Shown piece after piece: positions 55,977-64,000 of a stretch of 64,000 nucleotides of DNA. A model generated the notes under the pieces. It saw only the letters and a program-made list of their open reading frames with translations. It ran no database searches and had not been told where the DNA came from. The position numbers were made by a program, and so were the translations under genes. The DNA lies in contig JAJQDI010000031.1 of NCBI GenBank assembly GCA_021202275.1, forward strand, positions 1-64,000, given 5' to 3'. The stretch is from Bacteroides sp. GTDB taxonomy: Bacteria; Bacteroidota; Bacteroidia; Bacteroidales; Bacteroidaceae. How positions within the stretch are numbered: the stretch's first letter is position 1; every line of letters starts with the position of its first letter.

Positions 55977-56411
55977 TTATTTTTTACCGGTATGTCCGAA
56001 ACCACCGGTACCACGCACGGTCTCATCCAATTGATCCGTTTCCTGCCAGCTGGCTTTCTCGTGCCGGGCAATGACCATCTGAGCGATCCGTTCGCCATCT
56101 TCTATAACAAACTCTTCCACGGAAAGATTAACCAGGATCACGCAGACCTCACCCCGGTAATCGGCATCTATCGTACCGGGAGAGTTGAGCACGGTGATCC
56201 CTTTTTTGATCGCCAGTCCACTCCGCGGCCTTACCTGCGCTTCGTACCCCGCGGGCACTGCTATATAGAGACCGGTGGGCACCAGACAACGCTGCAAAGG
56301 TGCCAGCACGATAGGTTCGGAAAGATTGGCGCGGAGATCCATACCGGCGGAATGCTCTGTAGCATACTCCGGAAGGGGATGCCGCGATTTATTGACGATC
56401 TGTATATTCAT
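55977..56411 (-). CDS. dut: dUTP diphosphatase
   Basis: A 144-aa trimeric-type dUTPase with all five motifs: HSAGMDLRA (I), QVRPRSGLA (II), LNSPGTIDADYRGEV (III, with the catalytic Asp in IDADYRG), DGERIAQMVIA (IV) and RGTGGFGHTGK (V). It hydrolyses dUTP to dUMP, keeping uracil out of DNA and feeding thymidylate synthesis. It is the first gene of the dut-TPR-DUF4292-EnvC operon, and lies near dgt, another dNTP hydrolase, transcribed divergently. Confidence 0.97.
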   Translation of the reverse strand: MNIQIVNKSRHPLPEYATEHSAGMDLRANLSEPIVLAPLQRCLVPTGLYIAVPAGYEAQVRPRSGLAIKKGITVLNSPGTIDADYRGEVCVILVNLSVEEFVIEDGERIAQMVIARHEKASWQETDQLDETVRGTGGFGHTGKK

Positions 56412-56631
56412 CTTGAAGGTGTTTACTGGATTATCGGGCGAAAATACGCAAATTGAAGTAAAATTTCATACATTTGCAGTTAAATTAGCTGAAACAAAGG
56501 ATTTAGGATGTACCCTCTTCCGCCGGGAAGTACCTGCTTACTGACCTTTTTCAAACCGGAATTGTTGCAGAAGGACTTTCCCCAAAGGATAGTCTGAATG
56601 ACACAACATCTTCACAGATCCAGCAGATCCT

Positions 56632-56668
56632 GAAATCGTACATCGTAAATCCGTAAATCGTAAATCTC
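56632..56668. repeat. Short CGTAAATC repeat cluster
   Basis: TCGTACATCGTAAATCCGTAAATCGTAAATC: three CGTAAATC units just before dgt, part of the same family as 31855 and 43631. Confidence 0.7.
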
Positions 56669-57997
56669 ATGATGCTTTGGACCCAACTTATATCAGCGAA
56701 ACGTTTTGGTATGGAGGAGTTCCACGCCGAACGCCAGGAAAACCGCTCGGAGTTCCAGCGCGACTACGACCGCCTGATCTTTTCCGCTCCTTTCCGCCGC
56801 CTGCAAAACAAAACCCAGGTATTTCCCCTGCCGGGAAGTATCTTTGTGCACAACCGCCTGACACACAGCTTAGAGGTTTCCTGTGTAGGACGTTCACTGG
56901 GAAACGATGTGGCCAAAGCTCTCATCCCCAGACATCCGGAACTGGCAGACAGCTACCTGCCAGAGATCGGTTCTATCGTATCGGCCGCCTGTCTGGCGCA
57001 TGATCTGGGCAACCCTCCCTTCGGCTATTCGGGCGAGAAAGCGATCGCTACGTATTTTTCGGAGGGCAAAGGGCTGGCTCTGAAAGGACAACTGCCGGAG
57101 AACGAATGGCAGGACTGGATACACTTCGAAGGAAATGCCAACGCGTTCCGCCTGCTCACCCATCAGTTCCAGGGCCGCCGGCGCGGAGGCTTCGCGCTTA
57201 CCTATACCACACTGGCTTCTATCGTGAAATATCCTTTTTCTTCGAGCCTGGCAGGCGAAAAGAACAAATTCGGGTTCTTCACAAGCGAGGAGGAGAGTTT
57301 CCGGCGTATCGCAGATGAACTGGGACTGATCCGGCTCAACGACCGCCCGGCGCGTTACGTACGCCATCCGCTGGTCTATCTGGTAGAGGCCGCGGACGAC
57401 ATCTGTTATCAGCTGATGGACATCGAAGATGCCTACAAACTGAAAATAATTACCAAGGAAGAAACGGTGGATCTGTTGCTGCACTATTTTCCGGAGGAGC
57501 GACAGCGCCGCATACTGAAAACATTTGATGTAGTAAGTGATCCCAACGAACAGATCGCCTATCTGCGTTCTTCGGTGATCGGCCTGCTGATCCGGGAATG
57601 CACACAGGTTTTTCTGGACAACGAAGAGAAGATTCTGAACGGAGAGTTCGACGGCAGCCTCATCAGACAAGTAGCCGATCTGCCCGCGCAAGCCTACACA
57701 CGCTGCACCCGGATCTCTGTAGATAAGATCTACCGTTCCCGCGATGTACTGGATATCGAACTGGCCGGTTTTCAGATCATCAGTACCCTGCTGGATCTGA
57801 TGATCGACGCGGTGCGCTATCCGGAGAAAGCCTATTCTCAGTTGCTTATCGACCGAATCTCGGAACAGTACCAACTAAGAGCACCCTCTCTGTATGAAAG
57901 GGTGCAGGCTGTATTGGATTATATTTCAGGGATGACCGACATATATGCGCTCGATCTCTACCGCAAGATCAATGGGAACAGTCTTCCCGCGGTGTAA
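56669..57997 (+). CDS. dgt: dGTP triphosphohydrolase-like HD-domain protein
   Basis: A 442-aa enzyme of the HD superfamily; either of the two adjacent Met codons could start it. Motifs: FSAPFRRLQNKTQVFPL, HNRLTHSLEVSCVGRSLG (first His), AACLAHDLGNPPFGYSGE (HD pair), FEGNANAFRLLTHQ, and VEAADDICYQLMDIEDA. It removes triphosphate from dGTP or other dNTPs, balancing nucleotide pools or resisting phage. It is convergent with glsB, and the 3' ends overlap by 29 bp. Confidence 0.92.
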   Translation: MMLWTQLISAKRFGMEEFHAERQENRSEFQRDYDRLIFSAPFRRLQNKTQVFPLPGSIFVHNRLTHSLEVSCVGRSLGNDVAKALIPRHPELADSYLPEIGSIVSAACLAHDLGNPPFGYSGEKAIATYFSEGKGLALKGQLPENEWQDWIHFEGNANAFRLLTHQFQGRRRGGFALTYTTLASIVKYPFSSSLAGEKNKFGFFTSEEESFRRIADELGLIRLNDRPARYVRHPLVYLVEAADDICYQLMDIEDAYKLKIITKEETVDLLLHYFPEERQRRILKTFDVVSDPNEQIAYLRSSVIGLLIRECTQVFLDNEEKILNGEFDGSLIRQVADLPAQAYTRCTRISVDKIYRSRDVLDIELAGFQIISTLLDLMIDAVRYPEKAYSQLLIDRISEQYQLRAPSLYERVQAVLDYISGMTDIYALDLYRKINGNSLPAV

Positions 57998-58967
57998 ATA
58001 TCTTATTGGCTCCGGAAGTGATCCGGCAATCTTTGGAATCGTTCTTGATGAATGATTCGATGTGACGTATCCGCTTTTCCGCCAGGATCTCATCCACAGC
58101 GATCAGGATACCTGTCTCCTCTACATCTCCGAATCCGTAGTTGATAGCTGTACCGAACATACGCATGGTGGGGCTCAGGCTCATATAGGCATTCACCAAC
58201 GGCGGAATGTTATAGCCCAGTTTACGCACCTCCTGGTTGAGGATCGGATAATCTTCTTTGAAAGAATCCTTGCAGAACAGGGCTGCCAGTTCTTTCTCGT
58301 CGGCCTCCATCCGCAGCGGTCTGACCGGCGTGATCAGCCCCTCCGTATCGCCAAAATGCTTCTTGAGGAAATACAGGATCATATCGCGTCCCTGACGGTG
58401 GTAACTCGGGTACATGGTCACCTTGCCGAAGAAATATTTCACATTGGGCATCACTACCGTCAACGCTCCCAGACCGTCCCAGAGATTGTCTAAGGCGAAC
58501 AGTCCCTTGCTGCCCGCGCGGCTCGACTGATACTCCAGTGTGACGAACGAACGCCCCAACTCTACCGTAGTAGGAAGGTATTCTTTGATAAACTTTTCCG
58601 AGAAACGGAACATATGTGAAGTGGCCAGGATGGGCTCCCCTTTTTCGTCGAACTGCACATCGGTACCCAACAGGTAGCGATATCCGCCCAGGATCTCTTC
58701 CGCTTCGGGATTCCAGACGATCAGTTGCTTGTACGGATTTTCCATGGTATCGTACTCATCGATATCCAGGGGCAACCCTGTACCCCCTCCGGCAGCCCGG
58801 AAAGCGACCTCGCGCAAACGACCGATCTCCCGCATTACATTCGGAGAATCGTGGTGAGTGATGATATATATCTGGTTGTGACTTCTGTTGGTCACTCTCA
58901 ATCGTTTGTCTTCCGTAAGTTCGGCTTTGATCAGCTCTTTACTTACCGGCTCTATGATCTCTTGCAT
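57969..58967 (-). CDS. glsB: GNAT N-acyltransferase, GlsB type (glycine lipid synthesis)
   Basis: A 332-aa protein. Its fold belongs to the hemolysin-like GNAT acyltransferases (Acetyltransf_5): LREVAFRAAGGGTGLPLDIDEYD, GGYRYLLG, FIKEYLPTTVELGRSFVTLEYQ, LFALDNLWDGLGALTVVMPN, YFFGKVTMYPSYHRQGRDMILYFL. In B. thetaiotaomicron, GlsB attaches a 3-hydroxyacyl chain to glycine and GlsA adds the second acyl chain, giving glycine lipids. The adjacent GlsA-type gene supports the same here; the amino acid could be another. Cytoplasmic face of the membrane. Follows glsA by 29 bp. Confidence 0.88.
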   Translation of the reverse strand: MQEIIEPVSKELIKAELTEDKRLRVTNRSHNQIYIITHHDSPNVMREIGRLREVAFRAAGGGTGLPLDIDEYDTMENPYKQLIVWNPEAEEILGGYRYLLGTDVQFDEKGEPILATSHMFRFSEKFIKEYLPTTVELGRSFVTLEYQSSRAGSKGLFALDNLWDGLGALTVVMPNVKYFFGKVTMYPSYHRQGRDMILYFLKKHFGDTEGLITPVRPLRMEADEKELAALFCKDSFKEDYPILNQEVRKLGYNIPPLVNAYMSLSPTMRMFGTAINYGFGDVEETGILIAVDEILAEKRIRHIESFIKNDSKDCRITSGANKIFTPREDCSH

Positions 58968-58996
58968 ATATACTTATTAGTAATTTCCTCTTTGTG

Positions 58997-59815
58997 TTAT
59001 AGTTTGTAGACAATATCCTTTACATATTCCGCCCATTCGGCGGGCGTGCGCGACTTATCGAAGGTCTGCCAGGGGATCGGCTTTCCAAAAGTTATGGTAA
59101 AGGTCTTATGCTTGTTCTTAAACATCTCATCGACCAGATAGAGCATGGCGATATTCACCTTAAGCCCTGTCATCTTACAAAGATTGGCCAGATTATAGAA
59201 GAAATTGGAATTACGACCACTGAAATGAACCGGAACGACATCCCGCTGGTGCTGTACACTCTTGACAATAAATGCTTTTTTCCACTCTAGATCCCGGATC
59301 ACACCGTTGACACGCCGCGAGCAAAGCCCGGCGGGGAACATGATCATCTGATCGTCCGACTGAAAACCGGCTTCCACCATCTTCGGGAAATCTTTTGCCT
59401 GCTTACCGGTCTTGTTGATCGGTACACACAACGGAGCAAGGCCATGCAGGTTCATCAGCAGATCATTGACAAGGTATTTCACCTTACCTTTGTAATGAGT
59501 CCCCAGGACATATCCCAGAGCCACTCCATCCTGTCCGCCCAACGGATGATTGGACACAAAGGTATACAATCCGTCAGATGGAAGATTCTCTTCGCCTTTC
59601 AGAATGAGTTTCATATCCAGGAACTCCACACAGGCTTTCAGAAAATCCACACCCATCTCTTCCCGCGAAGATCGCAGAAATACGTTGAGCTCTTCCTGAT
59701 GGACAATCTTTTTCAGATATGAAATCAGAAATTTGGGAATACATTTGTAGTGCGCAGGGGCTTTTTCCCGGAGAACTTTATCTATGTCAATTAAAAACAA
59801 AGAGTCGTCGCTCAT
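58997..59815 (-). CDS. glsA: PlsC-like O-acyltransferase, GlsA type
   Basis: A 272-aa acyltransferase with the family motif in a variant form, VSNHPLGGQDGVALG (NHxxxxD), then MIMFPAGLCSRRVNGVIRDLEWKKAFI, which replaces the usual EGTRS block. It should transfer an acyl chain to the hydroxyl of the N-acylglycine made by GlsB. Bacteroidales keep both genes side by side, as here. Promoter at 59840-59871. glsA is the first gene of the pair. Confidence 0.87.
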   Translation of the reverse strand: MSDDSLFLIDIDKVLREKAPAHYKCIPKFLISYLKKIVHQEELNVFLRSSREEMGVDFLKACVEFLDMKLILKGEENLPSDGLYTFVSNHPLGGQDGVALGYVLGTHYKGKVKYLVNDLLMNLHGLAPLCVPINKTGKQAKDFPKMVEAGFQSDDQMIMFPAGLCSRRVNGVIRDLEWKKAFIVKSVQHQRDVVPVHFSGRNSNFFYNLANLCKMTGLKVNIAMLYLVDEMFKNKHKTFTITFGKPIPWQTFDKSRTPAEWAEYVKDIVYKL

Positions 59816-59839
59816 TCCTGTCTGTTAAAAATGATTCCG

Positions 59840-59871
59840 CAAAATTAACGCATCTTTTTAATTAATTGCAA
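59840..59871 (-). promoter_or_regulatory. Promoter of the glsA-glsB operon
   Basis: On the minus strand TTG (59871-59869), 21 bp, then TAATTTTG (59847-59840), an exact -7 box 25 bp before the start codon. Confidence 0.65.
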
Positions 59872-59960
59872 TAAATCGGAAGAAAAACGAGGTTTTAAGT
59901 AATTATAAGATTAGTGAAACGGGTAAAAACCAACAAAATATATCCGGGAAAAGAGGAAGA

Positions 59961-60340
59961 GATTTACGATTGACAGAACCAGCGGTCGACGAAGTCAATT
60001 ACGATGTATGATTGAAAAGACAAATAGATTAACGCTATTATCCATTTGTAGGAGATGCACGCTGTGCGTCTCTGCGGTATGTGCCCAATATACCTGTGCG
60101 TTGCAACAAGGGTATATATTGGCGTTATATATTTTTATCTGATTTGATAAAAGATTATCTATCCTATATAACCCAGCCTGCATCTCTTTTTATGGGATGT
60201 ACATCACGGAGACGCACGCCTTGCGTCTCTACAAGTGGATGGTAGCGTTAATCTATTTGTCTTTTCAATCGTAAATCTATCAATCGTAAATCTCTTTGCG
60301 TCTCTACGGGTAGATGATTACGTCAAACTATTTGTAATTC
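59961..60340. repeat. MITE-like composite of inverted repeats
   Basis: 59961-60015 is a copy of the GATTTACGA/GGTCGACGAAGTC block. About 60012-60057 (GATTGAAAAGACAAATAGAT and on) is repeated almost perfectly in inverted orientation at about 60228-60272. Inside lie two GAGACGCACG palindromes (60053-60073 imperfect; 60209-60229). A third, decayed copy of the end follows at 60297-60340. No gene is visible in 59872-60354. Confidence 0.75.
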
Positions 60341-60354
60341 CCAATTGCAAATAG

Positions 60355-62291
60355 TTAGTTCGTGCCTTCTTCCTGTTTCATTAACGTGACAAAACTGATG
60401 GCCGGAAGTTCAAACTCCACCTTTCCTTCCCTGACTTCTAACGTACCGTAGTGGGCCATTCCTTCCTGTTTGTTGGTGACATATACGTGTAGTTCACTAA
60501 CGTTCGCTGGCAATCCAGTGAGTGTAGCCCGGCGGGAAGCTCCGTTGTTGACCAGATGCACAGCGTACTCTCCCCGCACCGGGTTACCAAAGGCGGCCGC
60601 GTTGACCTCTTCCTGGTCGGAAGTTACCGGCAGAGCAAAAGAACGGGGCGGTGTAGAGGCCAGTTGTTTCAGGTTCCAGAACCGTTGCGTAGGCCGTAGA
60701 GGACCTTCCGAGCCATACACACCTCCACCCCAGAGAATGGAATAGTCGGAAGTGAGTTGCCATTGCAGAATGGAAAGCGGTTGGCAAATGGCACACAGCC
60801 GGATGTACAGATTGATCTCATAAAAGGCAAAAGTGGATTCCGCAAAGATTTGCGGATAGACATGCGCTGCTGCGTCTGTACTTCCTTCTCCAATGATCAG
60901 AGGGACATTGAGCTTACGAGAGGCCCCGGCCCAGCGATGCAGCGTCGCGTCGTCACATCCCCGCCAGGAGTGGAACGAAACCGCAGCTATGTAGGGATAG
61001 GTATCCGGATCTTCCAGGGCGGGTATAATGAAGTCAAACGTAGTAGCATCGGAATTGTCTCCCAGCAACATACGGGTAGCTAATCCCCGCGCTGCCAGAT
61101 ACCTGCCGAACCCTTTGATAAAAGCAGCATGTTCTTCCGCGGTATGCAATACATCAATTCCCAGATCGGATTCGTTGAAGGAAAACATCACCGCTTCTAC
61201 CCCATACCCCTCCTTCAGATAGACCAGATAATCGGCCATAGAACGGTAGATCTGCTCTTCTTTAGCAGGATCCAGCCGATAGGCCTGTACACCGCCCTGT
61301 CGGACATACGACGCGGGATCCCCGTCGATGGCCCATTCGGGCGGAAACCAGCAACTCACGATCACCGGCATTCCCATAGCCGACAGGCGCCTGGCCATCT
61401 CCATCGCATCGGCTGCCCGTGTACCTATTCTGCCCGCACGGGCTTCGGCCAGCGGATCTACAGACTCAGTAGGGTGCCAATCCCGCCAGGGCATTTCTAC
61501 CCGCCCCCAGGCTACCCGCAGGCTATCTAAGCAATAATCGATCACCTGGGGATCTACACGAGGATTCTGCAAGCGGAAATTCCCACCCAGACCGTCGAAT
61601 AACCGTCCCGGCCGATCGCTTCGCAGGGAAAGCTGCACAGGAGAAGCAAGACCGCCTCCGGCAGTACGGATAGCGAGTTCCAACTTTCCGTGGGTACCTC
61701 TGGTAAAATTTTCCGGAAGTAAGGGTATAGAGATCAGTAGTGTATCCAGGGAAAGTTTTTTAGCTGCCATTCGACAGGGCGATCCGTTTCGAAACTGACC
61801 TCTGCCGTATGCCCTTGCACCGCCAGCCGGGAACCGGTAAACGTATTCTCCTGTATGTTACGGGTAGCAGTCTCTACTTCGTCTATCGCAATAAAGCCTT
61901 TCTCGGCATACATAGGGAAAATAGGTACTGCTATACAAAAGAAAGCGCCTTTGCTTTCCAGCGTCGTATCCGCCTGACAGGAAACAGACACACATGCCTC
62001 ACCACGTCCCGTATCCGTTACCTGCTGTTCGTACCTCACCCCGTGTACCAGGGTCTTTATATATTGCCTATCTCCTTCTCTGGTATAAGAGGGACGAGGC
62101 TGACGTTCTTTTCCGGTATCTTCCCGGGAGGCTCCGCTGGCATCTGTCACCCGGAAAAAGGTTTCGAAAGGGAACAGATATCCATCTACACGAATACCGG
62201 TAAGATTGCCCCAGGCCATCACTTCGGTCTGCGCCTGTATACCTGCGACTAAGAAAAAGCCTATACTTAAGAAAAGGAGTGTTCGTTTCAT
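60355..62291 (-). pseudogene. GH30-like glycoside hydrolase, split by a one-base frameshift
   Basis: Frame one (62291 to 61734) starts MKRTLLFLSIGFFLVAGIQAQ (signal) and reads a beta-rich N-terminal domain to VEWQLKN. Frame two (61770 to 60355) continues with KKLSLDTLLISIPLL and contains a clan-A hydrolase barrel: FDGLGGNFRLQNP, VAWGRVEMPWRDW, acid/base Glu in MFSFNESDLGI (residue 200 of this part), nucleophile Glu in PLIIGEGSTDA (residue 295), and a C-terminal beta domain. The frames join at an A6 run (plus-strand T6, 61756-61761); one extra A restores a protein of about 645 aa. Substrate unknown; GH30 enzymes cut beta-glucosyl, beta-xylosyl or beta-1,6-glucan links. A GATCTTTG near-match to the -7 box is upstream. 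Confidence 0.8.
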
Positions 62292-62442
62292 ACGATCTGC
62301 GATTGGTTGCAGACAAAGATCGCCTATCCCGAACAAATAAACTTCTGTTTTGTTATCTATTATTGATACAATACGGATAAAGAACCGGAATGGGTTTTCA
62401 GTTTAATCAGCGAAACCCCTCCGGAAACCCATATTCGCCTCC

Positions 62443-63054
62443 TCACTCGTTTCCGAAAGATAAAGTGAGCTGACTGTCACCAAGTAAATTATAAGAGCGG
62501 CGATGATAGGGCGAAGTCCCATATTCTGCTATCGAATTGCGATGCTTCTTGGTTGGATACCCCTTATTTTTGTTCCAATCGTATACCGGATATTCCGCGT
62601 GAAGCTGTTGCATATAGTCGTCGCGCCAGGTCTTCGCCAGGATAGAAGCTGCTGCGATAGACAGGTATTTTCCATCTCCTTTGATGACGGTGGTATGAGG
62701 GATGTCCCGATAAGCGCGAAACCGGTTGCCGTCGATCAGCAGGTGCTGGGGCCTGACGGTAAGTTGATCCAGTGCCCGGTGCATGGCCAGGAAAGAGGCA
62801 TTCAGGATATTGATCTCATCGATCTCTTGCGGAGAAACCACTCCGACGGCCCATGCAACCGCTTCTTTTTCGATCTCTTCGCGCAGAATATATCTCTGTT
62901 TTTCAGAAATTTGCTTCGAATCGTTCAACCGTTCGTTCCGATAGTCGGCAGGAAGGATCACAGCGGCCGCGTATACGGCTCCGGCCAGGCATCCGCGGCC
63001 GGCTTCATCGCAACCGGCTTCTATCAAGTCAGGATTCAACCAGGGTAATAACAT
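62443..63054 (-). CDS. rnhB: Ribonuclease HII
   Basis: A 203-aa enzyme from MLLPWLNPDLIEAGCDEAGRG; the earlier Met at 63078 is excluded because a -7 box at 63076-63083 overlaps it. Metal-binding acids: Asp-Glu in GCDEAGRG, Asp in LLIDGNRF and Asp in the MQQ-adjacent AKTWRDDYM region. The KGDGKYLSIAAASILAK stretch is typical. It cuts RNA in RNA-DNA hybrids and single ribonucleotides in DNA. Monocistronic; the next gene downstream is the broken hydrolase. Confidence 0.95.
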   Translation of the reverse strand: MLLPWLNPDLIEAGCDEAGRGCLAGAVYAAAVILPADYRNERLNDSKQISEKQRYILREEIEKEAVAWAVGVVSPQEIDEINILNASFLAMHRALDQLTVRPQHLLIDGNRFRAYRDIPHTTVIKGDGKYLSIAAASILAKTWRDDYMQQLHAEYPVYDWNKNKGYPTKKHRNSIAEYGTSPYHRRSYNLLGDSQLTLSFGNE

Positions 63055-63075
63055 GTGTTTTGTATTTGTTCCGGG

Positions 63076-63083
63076 CAAATATA
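63076..63083 (-). promoter_or_regulatory. -7 box for rnhB
   Basis: The minus strand reads TATATTTG, 21 bp before the chosen start codon. Confidence 0.6.
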
Positions 63084-63169
63084 CGGGAAATCGGAAAAAG
63101 AAAAAGAGAAAGCCAGCATAGTTTCTTTCCCGTGGAAAAGGAAACAGACACTATTTACACATACAAACA

Positions 63170-63210
63170 GAGGTGTCCTCAACCCGCTGTAACGATTTTA
63201 AGGACACCTC
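63170..63210 (-). terminator. Hairpin after the pyrophosphatase gene
   Basis: Perfect 10-bp arms GAGGTGTCCT (63170-63179) and AGGACACCTC (63201-63210) lie 24 bp beyond the stop at 63235. The following U-tract is weak. Confidence 0.6.
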
Positions 63211-63234
63211 ACACTAACTTCCGGAAATATTCGG

Positions 63235-64000
63235 TCAGAATAGACTCCACACCACTGTGAGCCCGGCCATTACAATGGCTACCATGCTCATCAGCTTGAT
63301 CAGGATATTCAGACTTGGTCCGGAGGTGTCTTTGAAAGGATCTCCTACTGTATCTCCCACCACATTGGCTTTGTGTACCTCACCTCCTTTGCCTCCGAAA
63401 TGTCCCTCTTCTACATACTTCTTCGCATTGTCCCAGGCTCCTCCGGCATTCGCCATAAATATGGCCAGGACAAATCCGCTGCTCAGTCCGCCGATCAGTA
63501 AGCCCAACACACCGGGTACTCCGAAGACCAGTCCGGTGAGGATCGGTGCAATGATAGCGATCAGAGAGGGAACTACCATCTCCCGTTGTGCTCCTTTGGT
63601 AGAGATCTCCACACAGCGCTCATAGTCGGGCTCGGTCTCTCCGGTGAGGATACCTTTGATATCCCGGAACTGCCTGCGTACCTCATCCACCATATGTCCG
63701 GCCGCGCGTCCTACCGCATTCATGGTCAGTCCACAGAAAAAGAAAGCCATCATCGAGCCAATAAATATCCCGGATAATACTTTGGGGTTCATCAGGTTTA
63801 CCTCGTAGTAGTTCATAAAATCGAAAAAGCTGGCTTCAGAAGTTGGTACCATACTCCCATTGGGCAGGGTGAGTTCCAGACTGCCTATGCGGTTGAGCCC
63901 GATCCGTATCTCTTCGATATAGGAAGCCAGGAGGGCCAGTCCGGTGAGCGCCGCGGAACCGATGGCAAATCCCTTTCCGGTAGCTGCCGTTGTATTTCCC
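63235..64000 (-). CDS. hppA: Membrane-bound pyrophosphatase (C-terminal part, runs off the window)
   Basis: The frame is open to position 64000, so the N-terminal two-thirds of the gene is outside. The visible 255 residues include NTTAATGKGFAIGSAALTGL (pump motif), GGAWDNAKKYVEEG, HKANVVGDTVGDPFKDTSGPSLNILIK (pyrophosphate-binding acids), and several membrane spans ending VVWSLF. It couples PPi hydrolysis to H+ or Na+ pumping across the inner membrane. Ala in the TTAATGKG motif (where K+-independent enzymes have Lys) indicates the K+-dependent class, many of which pump Na+. Confidence 0.95.
   Translation of the reverse strand, partial: GNTTAATGKGFAIGSAALTGLALLASYIEEIRIGLNRIGSLELTLPNGSMVPTSEASFFDFMNYYEVNLMNPKVLSGIFIGSMMAFFFCGLTMNAVGRAAGHMVDEVRRQFRDIKGILTGETEPDYERCVEISTKGAQREMVVPSLIAIIAPILTGLVFGVPGVLGLLIGGLSSGFVLAIFMANAGGAWDNAKKYVEEGHFGGKGGEVHKANVVGDTVGDPFKDTSGPSLNILIKLMSMVAIVMAGLTVVWSLF

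Noticed and set aside
59961..60340. CRISPR array
   Set aside because: The repeats are inverted and unevenly spaced, there are no uniform spacers, and no cas genes are nearby.

Overview
The window is chromosomal DNA from a Bacteroidota bacterium, almost certainly order Bacteroidales. The indicators are a SusC/SusD-type polysaccharide locus with a membrane-spanning regulator, fimbrillin-family lipoproteins, TPR-plus-AraC regulators, a Bacteroidetes-type glyS/FKBP pair, GlsA/GlsB-type acyltransferases, and repeated exact matches to the Bacteroidota promoter (TTTG, about 19 bp, TAnnTTTG). I cannot name the genus safely; Parabacteroides-like or Barnesiella-like gut genomes would fit.

Layout. 1-800 holds only palindromes and short repeats. 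0.8-8.7 kb is a minus-strand type V-like fimbria locus: an OmpA/DUF3575 barrel protein, a DUF5119 lipoprotein and two fimbrillin-family lipoproteins, preceded by a short AraC-type regulator and a 604-aa TPR/membrane/AraC regulator. 9-17.4 kb is mostly housekeeping: FKBP isomerase, glyS, the topoisomerase IV A subunit, a DUF3316 barrel protein, an S41 peptidase and tRNA-Leu(UAG). 17.9-23.8 kb holds a small secreted protein, PoxB, a nitroreductase and a glyoxalase-like gene (both apparently frameshifted), an AraC regulator and an unknown exported protein. 24.1-35.9 kb is a polysaccharide utilisation locus (regulator, SusC, SusD, GH3, GH144-type enzyme) whose content matches known beta-1,2-glucan loci. 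Its SusC gene carries one in-frame amber codon. 36.4-37.8 kb is an IS3-family element followed by two tandem repeat arrays. 38.4-49.2 kb holds a serine hydrolase, a TonB-type receptor, an MgtC/DUF4010 membrane protein, a CYTH protein, a 43-aa membrane protein, prfB with its programmed frameshift, an acyl-CoA ligase and an M20 deacylase. 49.7-64 kb holds a GH3 enzyme, the dut-TPR-DUF4292-EnvC operon, dgt, the glsB/glsA pair, a frameshifted GH30-like hydrolase, rnhB and the C-terminal part of a membrane pyrophosphatase running off the window.

Points most worth following up. (1) A 13-bp motif, GACACACAGTACA, lies exactly 119 bp upstream of both the fimbrial operon and the short AraC gene, as a 21-bp-spaced pair at the latter; it is probably the regulator's operator. 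(2) SusC is broken by a single TAG, and three other genes each appear to have lost one base in an A/T run. (3) Several families of intergenic repeats recur through the window, including a MITE-like composite at 60.0-60.3 kb and a precise 22-bp tandem array at 37.95-38.08 kb.
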